Shown: positions 33,006-41,698, counted from the stretch's first letter. The stretch: 51,150 nucleotides of DNA from Gammaproteobacteria bacterium (GCA_028870705.1 JAGWPD010000227.1:1-51150), one strand, 5' to 3'. Made by a program: numbers and translations. The notes: generated by a model from the letters alone, not told the origin.

Positions 33006-33989
33006 TTATGCCACCGCAGGACGATGCGGCACTGCGGCGTCGGCGCTGCTGGCTGATATGTAGTCCAGAGGCAATCCCGCCGCCGGCACATAGCCATACA
33101 ACTCGTCGTCGGGCAGCGCGGCGCGCAGAATCTTGCGCACTCCCAGCAGCTTGTACAGGTCGATGCCGGTGCGCAATCCCATGGACTCGAGCATGAACAC
33201 CAGATCCTCGGTCACGATGTTGCCAGTGGCCCCAGGAGCGAACGGGCAACCGCCCAGTCCAGCCAGCGAACTATCGAAAGTGGTTACGCCCACTTCGAGA
33301 CCGGCCACGACATTGGCAAGTCCCAGACCGCGCGTATTGTGCAGATGCAGGCCTGCGAACGCTTGCGCGCCGATCGTTGAGCGCACCCGCGACACCAGCT
33401 GCTTCACCTGCTGCGGATTCGCATAACCGACGGAATCGGACAGACCTACTTCGTCGCAGCCGGCTGTCATGAGCGCCTCTGCCAGCCTTACAACCTTGTC
33501 GGCTGGCACAGCGCCCTCGTAGGTGCATCCGAAAGCCGTGGACATGCCGCCTTCGAATCGTGGTCGCCCGGCAACCGGCTGCTCACGCAGCATCGTGGCA
33601 ACGGCGCGCACCTCCTCGAGCATCTGCAGGTGCGTGCGCCGCACGTTTTTGAGACTGTGCGTCTCGGAGGCCGAGAATGGAATGGTGATCTTGTGCGCGC
33701 CAGCTCGTACTGCGGCCCGTGCGCCCTGAAGATTGGGCACCAGTACAGCAACCGTGAGTCCCGGCAGAGTCAACGCATGCGCCACCAGTTCAGCCGTATC
33801 TGCCAGCTGCGGCAGGAGTTTCGCCGGCACAAAGCTGCCGACTTCGATCTCACGCGCGCCGGCAGACACCTCCGCATCGATCCAGGCCTTCTTGTCGGCG
33901 AGCGGCATGATGTTGCCAATGCTCTGCAGGCCGTCACGCGGGCCAACCTCGCTGACCAGAATGTCAATGTCGCGCTGGGTGCCGATCAT
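33006..33989 (-). CDS. HMG-CoA lyase-like DRE-TIM metallolyase
   Basis: 327 residues. Key HMG-CoA lyase features are all present: VSEVGPRDGLQSIG near the N-terminus (catalytic Arg-Asp pair), AREIEVGSFVPAKLLPQLAD, GLSDSVGYANPQQV, the metal-binding HLHNTRG, and the active-site loop GLGGCPFAPGATGN with its conserved Cys. The enzyme class cleaves 3-hydroxy-3-methylglutaryl-CoA to acetyl-CoA and acetoacetate; relatives accept other tertiary 3-hydroxyacyl-CoAs. No leucine-degradation genes (MCC, isovaleryl-CoA dehydrogenase) are nearby. Instead it is 9 bp from a TPP-dependent enzyme gene and in line with a CoA-acylating aldehyde dehydrogenase, which points to a dedicated catabolic module. Confidence 0.87.
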   Translation of the reverse strand: MIGTQRDIDILVSEVGPRDGLQSIGNIMPLADKKAWIDAEVSAGAREIEVGSFVPAKLLPQLADTAELVAHALTLPGLTVAVLVPNLQGARAAVRAGAHKITIPFSASETHSLKNVRRTHLQMLEEVRAVATMLREQPVAGRPRFEGGMSTAFGCTYEGAVPADKVVRLAEALMTAGCDEVGLSDSVGYANPQQVKQLVSRVRSTIGAQAFAGLHLHNTRGLGLANVVAGLEVGVTTFDSSLAGLGGCPFAPGATGNIVTEDLVFMLESMGLRTGIDLYKLLGVRKILRAALPDDELYGYVPAAGLPLDYISASSADAAVPHRPAVA

Positions 33990-33998
33990 GGGTGCCGA

Positions 33999-35768
33999 TT
34001 AGCCCGTGGCTGCGTGCTCGAGATGCCTGTCGGGGCTGTAGATGTCGAGAATATTCCAATGGCCGGTCGTGGGCGTCGGATTATTTTTCATCGGTACGTC
34101 CAGTACGTAGGGACGGCCGGAAGCCAGCGCACGCCGCAGCGCAGGCCGGAGCTCGGCGGCTGAGGTGAGGCGCTCTCCCATGCAGCCGTAGGCCTTGGCA
34201 ATGTCGGCATAGTTGGGCGGTTGCTCTGCCCAGCCACCCCTGCTGGCCGGAAACAGCGTACCGTAAGTGACGCCATACGCCGCCTGCTGCAGGCCAGCGA
34301 TGGTGCCATAGGCGTTGTTGTTCATGACCAGCCAGATAATGGCGAGATTGTGCTCGGCCGCGGTGGCGAGAGCGGCGGGGTTCTGGCCGAATCCACCATC
34401 GCCGACCAGCGAAACGACAACTTTGTCCGGACAGGCCAATTTGGCGCCGATCGCGGCCGGCGGACCGAAACCCATCGTGGCAAAGCCGCCGCAGGTCAGC
34501 ACGCTGCCCGGCGTATAAATCGGAAATTGCTGCCCGACTCCATTCTTGTTCCAGCCCACGTCAGTGGTCATGATCGCATCGCGCGGCAACAACACACGCA
34601 ATTCGGCGAGAATTCGCTCGGGCATCATTGGGAAGGCATCTGACCGCTGATTCACGCTGTTTTCGGCCGCGAACGCGCGGCGAAAATCCGCTATCCGCTG
34701 GACAATCTGTGGCTCCTGGCGCCCAGCGGGGTACAGTTCGCGAGCAACTTTCAGCAGCGTGCCCAGCGCCTGCTTCAGATCCGCCACCACGCCGATCTCA
34801 GTCGGGAAATTGCGGCCAATTTCGCTGGGCTCGATGTCGATGTGGATGAGTTTGGTGGGCGGAATGTTGAATGTGTAGTCGCGATACCAGGAGCTGCAGT
34901 CGGCCTCCTTGAAACGCGTACCGACACCGAGTACCCAGTCGGCCGCGAGGCAGGTCTGATTGACAAGCGATGTACCCCAAAAGCCGGTCATGCCCAGTAC
35001 CAGCGGGTGATCGTCCGGGAGCACACCCTTGCCCATGAGGCTGTGGGCCACCGGGATCGTCAGGTGCTCGGCCAGACCGCGCAGTTCGTCCCACGCACGA
35101 GCGAGAATCATTCCCCCGCCCGCGTAAATGACCGGGTGACTGGCAGTCGCGAGATGCTTGATTATCTCGCCCGCGCTGGCCTGATCAATGGAGGGTTTGC
35201 GCAGCAAATGCGCGTTTGCCCGCAGCCGCGCGAATAGCGCGTCATCAATGACAGCCGAAAATACGTCCATCGGCACGTCGACCAGCACCGGGCCGGGCTG
35301 GCCGCTCTCCGCCAGAGCGAACGCCTTCTCGATAATTTCCGGAAATAGCTTCGGACTGTCGACTCGCCAAGCGCGCTTGACGAACGGCCGATAGATCTCC
35401 CACTGCGCGCCATCGGCGTGTAGATTGATTTCCTGATGCGGATGCTTGCCATAGTAGTGTGACGGCACGTCGCCGGCGATAACCACCATGGGAATGCAAT
35501 CCAGGGCGGCATTGGCGACGCCGGTCGCGGCGTTCGTGAGGCCAGGGCCCAGGTGTGTCAGCAGCACCGACGTCTTGCCCGAGGCGCGCGCGTAGCCATC
35601 GGCGGCATGCGCCGCAATCTGCTCGTGACGCACGTTGATGAACTCGACGTTACTCTCGGCCATCGCGGAAAGTACGGCGATATTGGTATGGCCACACAAT
35701 CCGAATACGTAGCGGATGCCGCGTTGCTCCAGGTAGCGCACCAGCAGATTGGCAACCGTGTCCTGCAT
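33999..35768 (-). CDS. TPP-dependent 2-oxo acid decarboxylase-like enzyme (acetolactate-synthase superfamily)
   Basis: 589 residues. The catalytic Glu of the TPP superfamily is at 49 in NVRHEQIAAHAADGYARASGK, the N-terminus has YVFGLCGHTNIAVL, and the C-terminal TPP/Mg motif reads VVSLVGDGGFGQNPAAL followed after the usual spacing by MNNNAYG. The central domain and ARAWDELRGLAEHL are typical of IlvB-like proteins. No small regulatory subunit gene accompanies it, so true acetolactate synthase is unlikely; a decarboxylase or carboligase of a catabolic 2-oxo acid fits better. It ends 5 bp before the acylating aldehyde dehydrogenase frame begins, so the aldehyde produced could pass directly to that enzyme. 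Confidence 0.83.
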   Translation of the reverse strand: MQDTVANLLVRYLEQRGIRYVFGLCGHTNIAVLSAMAESNVEFINVRHEQIAAHAADGYARASGKTSVLLTHLGPGLTNAATGVANAALDCIPMVVIAGDVPSHYYGKHPHQEINLHADGAQWEIYRPFVKRAWRVDSPKLFPEIIEKAFALAESGQPGPVLVDVPMDVFSAVIDDALFARLRANAHLLRKPSIDQASAGEIIKHLATASHPVIYAGGGMILARAWDELRGLAEHLTIPVAHSLMGKGVLPDDHPLVLGMTGFWGTSLVNQTCLAADWVLGVGTRFKEADCSSWYRDYTFNIPPTKLIHIDIEPSEIGRNFPTEIGVVADLKQALGTLLKVARELYPAGRQEPQIVQRIADFRRAFAAENSVNQRSDAFPMMPERILAELRVLLPRDAIMTTDVGWNKNGVGQQFPIYTPGSVLTCGGFATMGFGPPAAIGAKLACPDKVVVSLVGDGGFGQNPAALATAAEHNLAIIWLVMNNNAYGTIAGLQQAAYGVTYGTLFPASRGGWAEQPPNYADIAKAYGCMGERLTSAAELRPALRRALASGRPYVLDVPMKNNPTPTTGHWNILDIYSPDRHLEHAATG

Positions 35769-35772
35769 GAGC

Positions 35773-37209
35773 TTACGGTGCCTCGGTGTTGTAGAACTCG
35801 CCGAACAGTTCCTGGTCCGATGGGCGGTCTTCTGGAATTGGCCTGCTGACCCAGGTGGTCTGCATGAAGTGCTTTAGGTGGATGTTCTCATTGGTAATGT
35901 TGCCACCCCAGATGCCGCAGCCCAGGCTGGAGGTCATTGGCATGCCGTTGTTGAATGCTCCGGCGTTGGCTTTGGACTGGGGTTGGCGCACCATCATGCG
36001 ACTGACCGGTGCAACGCGCGCCAGGCGGTCAATGTGTTCGTCGTTGTGCGAGTAGATTCCACAGGAGTGGCCTTTGCCACCGACGTCGTAGATCTGCTGC
36101 ACCTTGCTCAGTGCGTCATCGAAACCTTCATAACGGTATACAGCCAGCAGCGTGGTGAGCTTTTCGCGTGAGTAGTTGTGCTTGGGTCCGATCTTGTCGC
36201 TTTCGACGATGATGAACTTGCGGTCGACCGGAATTTCAAACCCGGCTCGCTTGGTCACAACCTGCGGCGGACAGGCGACGGTATCGGCGAGTCGGTGACC
36301 GTCGTCATCCCACATGACCTTCTCGATCGCATCGGCCTGAGACCTGGAGGCAAGGAAGCCGCCTTCCTTCACCAGGGCAGCGAGCAACGCGTCGTAGATC
36401 CGCGAGTCGACGAGCAGATTTCCATCGGCCGAACAACCGGAGCCAAAATCCGACGTCTTCGACAAGCGTGTGTTGCGGGCCGCAATATCAATGTCCGCTG
36501 TCTCGTCAATTACCATCGTGGAGTTGCCGGCGCCGACACCGTAGGCAGGCTTACCGGAACTGTAGGCGGCACGCACCATCGGCTGGCCACCTGTTGCCAA
36601 CGTGAGATCGCAATTGGCCATGAGGTAGCCGGTCGCCGGAATACTGGGATTTTCGATACACTGGAACAGATCTGCGGGAGCTCCCTGGCGGCTGATGGCC
36701 TCGCGCATCACGCGCACCATTTCGAAGGTAGTCCGCTTGGATCGCGGGTGCGGGGAGAAGATTACCGCGTCCAGGCATTTCAGGGCATAGATGCCGGTAT
36801 AAGGAGGTGTGAGTTCCGGATTGGTTGTCGGTACCAGAGAGGCAATGACGCCGGCCGGCTTGGCGTATTTCACGATACCCTTTTCAGGCAATTCCTCAAT
36901 TACGCCCACGCTCTTCTGCCGCAGTGCGTCGCGCAGTACGCCGAGTATCTTCATGCGCTTGGAGTTGCGGCCTTCCGGGTCGCCCAAGCCACTCTCAACA
37001 ACGCTCATTTCGACAATGCGGCCAAAAGTCTTATCGTTGGCCGTCGCCCAGCCGAGGCCCCGGCAAAGCCTGTCGATCCTCTGTTGATCGTAGTGCTGCA
37101 CCACGCGCATCGCACCTCGAGCACGAGCAATCATGGCGTCGATCTCCTGGCGGGCAGCGGTTCCGAGTTCCCTGGAGGAGGAGGAGGATGTCCTAGTTAA
37201 TGAAGCCAT
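35773..37209 (-). CDS. CoA-acylating aldehyde dehydrogenase (SauS/EutE-like)
   Basis: 478 residues from ATG 37209, which follows a strong GAGGAGT site; the longer ORF to 37302 is not needed. The acylating-type motifs are ATGGQPMVRAAYSSGKPAYGVGAGN at about 206-230 and the nucleophile SDFGSGCSADGN (Cys259), as in EutE/AdhE and sulfoacetaldehyde dehydrogenase (SauS) proteins. The C-terminus (FNNGMPMTSSLGCGIWGGN, then HFMQTTWVSRPIPEDRPSDQELFGEF) is very like the SauS branch. It would oxidise an aldehyde to its acyl-CoA with NAD(P)+. It is first in a run with the TPP enzyme and the HMG-CoA-lyase-like enzyme. The sulfoacetaldehyde substrate is not supported by any sulfonate gene here. Confidence 0.85.
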   Translation of the reverse strand: MASLTRTSSSSSRELGTAARQEIDAMIARARGAMRVVQHYDQQRIDRLCRGLGWATANDKTFGRIVEMSVVESGLGDPEGRNSKRMKILGVLRDALRQKSVGVIEELPEKGIVKYAKPAGVIASLVPTTNPELTPPYTGIYALKCLDAVIFSPHPRSKRTTFEMVRVMREAISRQGAPADLFQCIENPSIPATGYLMANCDLTLATGGQPMVRAAYSSGKPAYGVGAGNSTMVIDETADIDIAARNTRLSKTSDFGSGCSADGNLLVDSRIYDALLAALVKEGGFLASRSQADAIEKVMWDDDGHRLADTVACPPQVVTKRAGFEIPVDRKFIIVESDKIGPKHNYSREKLTTLLAVYRYEGFDDALSKVQQIYDVGGKGHSCGIYSHNDEHIDRLARVAPVSRMMVRQPQSKANAGAFNNGMPMTSSLGCGIWGGNITNENIHLKHFMQTTWVSRPIPEDRPSDQELFGEFYNTEAP

Positions 37210-37629
37210 TGAAACTCCTCGCAACAATACCGCCTTGCGCAGAGGCTCGGCGCGCTCAATCGGCGCGGCGGATGCCATCGCCTTGCGGCGGCAATATAGC
37301 ATTCACGTACTAGATGGTGAAGGTGTACCGTGCGACGCGAAGTGGCGTTGCCCCCGTATTGTACGGAAAGGTTCGTACATAGTCCAGCATGGCATCGGCT
37401 TGATCGCGCAGGCGCGTCGGCTGCGCTCAGCAGTCTCGATCACGGACGGCGGCGGACTTTACGGCTTAGCCTGATCAGGGCGTGAACGTACGCGCTCCAA
37501 CTTCCCCACTCTTGGTTAAATTGTCGCCGTAGTTTCCCAGGGCAGCAGTGCCACAAAGTCGGCAGGGCGGCCACCACCGTGGGAATCGACACTTTGCAGA
37601 CGCAAGCTCCAGGGGTACCCATGCATCAC
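37210..37629. promoter_or_regulatory. Upstream region of the acylating dehydrogenase operon
   Basis: A 420-bp gap. It holds a partial copy of the shared element (GTACTAGATGGTGAAG at 37308-37323) and a dyad GTACGgaaaggttCGTAC at 37361-37378, both plausible operators for a TetR-type repressor. Beyond 37480 nothing recognisable is seen until the MOSC remnant begins. Confidence 0.35.
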
Positions 37630-38354
37630 CTACGCGGTGCGCCTTCGTGCCCTTTGCTGCCAATGTTGCGCCAGGCCCTTGAGGCTCGCCAACTCCACCC
37701 ATTCGTCGTCCGTGAATTGCTGCCGGGACGCCAGCGCCACAAAACGCGCGATCGTCCACGCGGGGTTCGCCCGCTCCACTCACTGCAAGGAATCGCCCGG
37801 GCGTACTGCGCCTTCGCGCGCTACCCGGTAATACCAGCCACTTCGCCCATTCCTCACCATCGCATGCACGACCTGGTCATCGTTGAAGCGTAGCGCAAAC
37901 TTGTGGCATGGCTGGCGGGGCTGGCACACGACGAGCTGCGCGGTGCCAATTACGTGCACATCTCCGATGCATACACTGGATTCATCGAGCCCGTCGATAA
38001 CGAGATTCTCACCGAGACTCCTCCGGGAACGAACAGCGCGGCGTGCGCTCGGACATCTGCTGGCCATCGCGGGTAGTTTGATACCGCATATCCGTACTCG
38101 GCCTTATCAGTCCCGCCGTGCATGCGAAGATCCGCCTGCTCATCTCCTTCCAGCCCCAACGACTGCACGAGGACGGGTCCCTCCACGGAACCATTGACAA
38201 AGCTACTGGGCACGCTCTCGGGCCCTAATGGCCACGAGCGCTCGTTCCAGCTTCCGCCCCTGTTCAGCTCCAGCGCGCAACCCATTAGCTGGATCCTGGC
38301 GCGCGGCGGGACCCTCCCAACACCATTGGCTGTAATCAACGTGCCCTCATACAT
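37630..38354 (-). pseudogene. MOSC-domain protein (YiiM-like), broken
   Basis: Read leftwards from about 38354, one frame gives SFVNGSVEGPVLVQSLGLEGDEQADL, then RMHGGTDKAEYGYAVSNYPRW, the standard MOSC entry motif. Near 38025 the frame slips by one base and continues SLGENLVIDGLDESSVCIGDV, then CQPRQPCHKFALRF and NGRSGWYYRVAREGAVRPGDSLQ. A TGA then stands where Leu is expected, and the same frame goes on VERANPAWTIARFVALASRQ to a stop at 37630. The substrate-binding Cys (CQPRQPC) is intact, but one frameshift and one nonsense disable the gene. MOSC proteins use molybdenum cofactor to reduce N-hydroxylated compounds or assist cofactor sulfuration. The N-terminal boundary is uncertain. Confidence 0.72.
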
Positions 38355-38541
38355 CGGCGTACTGAGCGGCGCGTTCGTCGCGCAATAGTGCCAGTTCCGA
38401 ATTTCGACTCTTTCCAAGCTCACGGCAGTGACTTCCATCCTGCCGTAAACATAGGCCGTTACTCAGAGCATGGTGACGGGCTCGCGCAGAATTGCGGGCA
38501 CACGAGTCCGCTGCCCTGTCACTATCGAATTGCGGCGTCAT

Positions 38542-39732
38542 TTATTTTTTCCATTCATTACCCGGCATGATCCGGCGCATAAACTCGTCGAACAGCGGAA
38601 CCGTGAAGGCGGTATCGCCGTGATTTGGACTCCATGCCATTCCTTTGACTATCAACTGACTGCGCGTCGGCCCCAATTCCGTCACCTTGCGATGCAAGAC
38701 TTCGGTGATATCCCCTGAGCGATGCGGCCCAGGACCGAGCTCCGCCATAGCACGCAGGTACCGCTTCTCCAACGGCGTCAGCCGATCAAAGCGGACCCGA
38801 AAGAAACTCTCATCGAGCGCTGCAATTGTCGACTTTTCGGCGCGCTCGATATCGACTCGCGTAATGGGGGATTGAGCCGCTGCATCCCAGGCGTGTTTGC
38901 CCCACTCCTGCAGAAAATATGGATAACCATGGGTCTGTTCCACTATGCGCCGCAGTGCGGCAGGTTGAATCTCGACGCCTTGCTCCTGCAACGGCTTCGC
39001 AATTGCGCTGCCCGCGTCAGCTTTGTTGAGGGGTCCGATTTCCGGAAAATCGAATAGGCGCTCCGCGTATGACTTGGCGCGACCCATTTGTCCGCGCAGT
39101 TGCGGCAGACCTGCGCCGACCAAAACCACAGGAAGCTTGCGCTGCGCGCTGCGATGCAACGCCGTAATGAGTGCCGCAAGCTGTTCTTCCTCAACGTACT
39201 GCAGCTCGTCTACGAACAGCGCGAGCGCTGTTCCAGCCTTTTGGGCAGCGGCGCCGACAGTTTCGATCAGCGCCTGCAGGTCATGCTCAAGATCACCGTT
39301 ATCGGCCAAGCCAGGCTCTGGGTCGAAGTCGGCACCAACTTCGATGTCCTTGTATTTGATCTTCAGTGCCGCGGCGAACCCAGCCAGCGCTCTAAGCGCC
39401 CTTTCTGCCAGGGCCTTGGCCTTGGCATTTCGCGATAGACGCAGCATGGCCTGGCGCAACTGCGGCGCGAGCATGGCAGGTAGCGAGCGTGCTTCCGGTG
39501 CCTCGATGCGTACAGTCTGAATGCCGCTCGCCTCGGCGTCATCGCGCATTCGATCAAGAAGGACAGTCTTGCCAACGCCTCGAAGGCCCACCATCAGGAC
39601 GCTCTTGGTGGGTAAGCCTCGACGCACGCGCGCAAGCGCGACGCGAACGGTTTCCCGCAACTCGTCGCGACCAGCAAGTTCAGGGGGTGGCGTACCGGCC
39701 CCTGGGGCGAAGGGGTTGCTTATTGGATCCAC
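38542..39732 (-). CDS. AAA ATPase, stand-alone (Orc1/Cdc6-like architecture)
   Basis: 396 residues from GTG 39732. Walker A is GLRGVGKT at 49-56, Walker B is ALFVDELQYV at 171-180, and a sensor-like VLVGAGLPQLRGQMG follows. The C-terminal region (about 290-390) looks like a winged-helix domain: LTPLEKRYLRAMAELGPGPHRSGDITEVL, then SQLIVKGMAWSP and FTVPLFDEFMRRI. Bacterial proteins of this build are usually labelled ATP-binding protein; their cellular role is not known. The gene is intact although it sits among ruined genes. Upstream lies a TATATATATATT tract with little room for a Shine-Dalgarno sequence (TTTGACCT-GTG), so a leaderless or weakly translated message is possible. Confidence 0.85.
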   Translation of the reverse strand: MDPISNPFAPGAGTPPPELAGRDELRETVRVALARVRRGLPTKSVLMVGLRGVGKTVLLDRMRDDAEASGIQTVRIEAPEARSLPAMLAPQLRQAMLRLSRNAKAKALAERALRALAGFAAALKIKYKDIEVGADFDPEPGLADNGDLEHDLQALIETVGAAAQKAGTALALFVDELQYVEEEQLAALITALHRSAQRKLPVVLVGAGLPQLRGQMGRAKSYAERLFDFPEIGPLNKADAGSAIAKPLQEQGVEIQPAALRRIVEQTHGYPYFLQEWGKHAWDAAAQSPITRVDIERAEKSTIAALDESFFRVRFDRLTPLEKRYLRAMAELGPGPHRSGDITEVLHRKVTELGPTRSQLIVKGMAWSPNHGDTAFTVPLFDEFMRRIMPGNEWKK

Positions 39733-40171
39733 AGGTCAAATATATATATAAGTTAGTACGCTTACAAGCGCTTTATAAAGTACCTAATATCATTAACACC
39801 AAGTCTGGCAGCGGGTCCCCGATGCGTGCCACCCTGAATGTGAAGTCCCACGACTGAGGTGACATTCTGGCTCCCTTCCTGACCCGGGAGTGCGCCCGTG
39901 AGTAAGAACGAGTTGGACCGAGTGGTTCACTGGCATTCCGCTCGACACGCTTCGCGACCTGCTTTGCCAAAACATCCGCAGCAAGGTAACGGTCCGGGAA
40001 GTCCAGAGGACCACCGCGCGCCACTGCGTCACGCACGAGTCGCGCGCGTTCCAGCGCACCGCTTGCTTGCCACAGCCGTGTCAGTGGCGCAAGCCGTGGC
40101 ATGAGCTGATGCAGTGCATCGTGGAGCCCCTCAACACTGCTGGCGCGGTCTCGCAGCTACAATACCAATGC
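39733..40171. other. AT-rich promoter tract and unassigned sequence
   Basis: Just upstream of the ATPase gene is an AT-rich stretch (39738-39795) with the palindromes AAGCGCTT (39766-39773) and CTTTATAAAG (39771-39780). It also holds AAGTTAGTAC, which recurs exactly near 29049. Farther right, 39840-40170 contains only ORFs I cannot assign to a family; a 109-aa minus-strand ORF there is not supported. Confidence 0.3.
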
Positions 40172-41242
40172 ATGATCCGCCGCTACGCCAAGCTATTGGA
40201 GCTGTTGCAGCGGTGGCAGCGCGCATTGCGTTTATCGTGGCGGCGCTTACCCGGCACTGCAACTCTCGAAGGTGAATGGCGCACCGGAACATACGAGGAG
40301 TCCGCACCACGCAGGCTCCTCGCGCTCCGCACGCACTTCAAGCTGCACTACCACCTGTATTTACCGCGTGACCGCCTGCGGAAGGAGCGGCTTCCCCTGC
40401 TGGTCATGTTGCACGGATGTTCACAGGATGGCGAGGCCTTCGCGACGGGCACCAGGATGAATGCCGTCGCGCAGACGCGCGGCTGTGCCGTGCTATACCC
40501 TGAACAAAGCCGCACGGCCAACGCCCGCCGTTGCTGGAACTGGTTTGATCGCGGCGTCCAGCGTGGCCACGCTGAAGCTGGACTGATTTACCGGCTGGTG
40601 CAGGAAGTGATGCGCCGCGAAGCCATTGACAGGCAACGTGTATACGTTGCCGGCATGTCGGCCGGAGCTGCCATGGCCGACATTCTCGCACTGCGATTTC
40701 CCGGGCTGTTTGCTGCAGTCGCTTTGCATTCGGGGGTGATGTACGGAGCCGCCGGTTCCGCTGGCGAAGCTCTCCGCGTCATGCGCTACGGCGCCAGTGT
40801 CTTGCCAGCTTCTGTGGTAGATCAGCTTACAGCGGAGATTGGTCAGGAGCTGAGATTGGCGCCCGCGCTGGTCATCCAGGGTCGCGCCGACATTACCGTG
40901 AATCCGCGCAATGCCGAGCAGCTTGTGGCAATGCGTCTCGCCTTGACCGGCATGACAGGCGCTGATGAACTGCCACGCGAGGCTGCAAAAGCGCTCGAAT
41001 TCGAGATAGGCGGTCGAATGGTTCTTCAGCGGGATTACTTTCGCAATGGGACACTACTGGTCCGGTTACTGCTGATCGACGGCCTGGGGCACGCCTGGAG
41101 CGGGGGCGATGCGAAGCAGAGCTTCAATGATCCGGCTGGACCGGACGCCAGTCTGATGATTGTTGATTTCCTGATGCGCCATCGACTTGCAGCGCAGGCT
41201 TCATCGCCGGTGCTGGTGACAACACCCGCCGATACGAGCTAA
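40172..41242 (+). CDS. PHB depolymerase-family esterase (short-chain type, LpqC-like)
   Basis: 356 residues from ATG 40172; earlier in-frame Mets at 40109 and 40067 are possible but give an atypical N-terminus. The family motifs are LLVMLHGCSQDGEAFATGTRMN at about 77-97 (oxyanion HGCSQ), LYPEQSRTANARRCWNWF, the nucleophile VAGMSAGAAMAD (Ser163), VIQGRADITVNP with the catalytic Asp, and the His in DGLGHAWSGGD. This is the alpha/beta hydrolase group annotated as extracellular short-chain PHB depolymerases. No obvious signal peptide is seen with the chosen start, so a cytoplasmic or non-classically exported esterase is possible. It has no operon partner. Confidence 0.8.
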   Translation: MIRRYAKLLELLQRWQRALRLSWRRLPGTATLEGEWRTGTYEESAPRRLLALRTHFKLHYHLYLPRDRLRKERLPLLVMLHGCSQDGEAFATGTRMNAVAQTRGCAVLYPEQSRTANARRCWNWFDRGVQRGHAEAGLIYRLVQEVMRREAIDRQRVYVAGMSAGAAMADILALRFPGLFAAVALHSGVMYGAAGSAGEALRVMRYGASVLPASVVDQLTAEIGQELRLAPALVIQGRADITVNPRNAEQLVAMRLALTGMTGADELPREAAKALEFEIGGRMVLQRDYFRNGTLLVRLLLIDGLGHAWSGGDAKQSFNDPAGPDASLMIVDFLMRHRLAAQASSPVLVTTPADTS

Positions 41243-41289
41243 CCCATGCACAGGGGGAGCTCAAGATCCATGGCGAAGATCCAAACGAG

Positions 41290-41649
41290 ATGATGATGGT
41301 GATGCTCGCGGTGCCTGCCTCAGAGCTCGGCGAGGCCAATATTGCACAGCAATGAATCGCCCGAAACCTGGTCGGGTTCCTCATGCACCTTTTCATTGTC
41401 CGCAGTGAGGCGGCGGCCAACAACGCTGGGTAAATGCTGTCCACGTCGGCGGACTTCCTGCAGAGTTTCATCTACCGGTTCACGGGCCTGCGCACCCACG
41501 ACAATGGCCAGACCGAAGCCTAGCCGCCTGTCCTGTCCGACGCCCGGAAGTCCATGAAGTTGAAGAACATCACCTGTCGTGGCCGGCATCTCGACATCGT
41601 CGCGGAGCGCGACGCGAGCAGCCGAGTGAAGCTGTCGCGCAAAGTGCCA
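41290..41649 (+). pseudogene. Glycoside hydrolase family 65-like C-terminal remnant
   Basis: The plus-strand frame reads TSADFLQSFIYRFTGLRTHDNG, a stop, then PPVLSDARKSMKLKNITCRGRHLDIVAERDASSRVKLSRK. The succession F-L-Q-x-x-x-Y-G-F-T-G-L-R, then P-P-x-L-P-x-x-W-x-x-L-x-L-x-N-x-x-x-R-G-x-x-x-D-I is how GH65-type phosphorylases and hydrolases end. Earlier sequence contains further stops and no catalytic core, so only a decayed tail remains. The identification is by pattern and could be wrong. Confidence 0.35.
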
Positions 41650-41698
41650 TAGCTCGAATGCTCGCAGTGCCGGGAGGGTCCCTGGCCTGATTTTGCCA

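Noticed and set aside
33999-35768. Biosynthetic acetolactate synthase
   Set aside because: There is no ilvN-type small subunit or ilvC next to it, and the neighbours are catabolic.
33999-37209. Sulfoacetaldehyde/sulfonate degradation (SauS plus Xsc-like)
   Set aside because: The dehydrogenase is SauS-like, but the TPP enzyme does not show Xsc features that I recognise, and no phosphotransacetylase, sulfite exporter or sulfonate transporter gene is present.
39773-40102. 109-aa minus-strand ORF upstream of the ATPase gene
   Set aside because: The sequence looks partly protein-like (SGALERARLVRDAV), but no family, start signal or partner could be identified. Too weak to call a gene.
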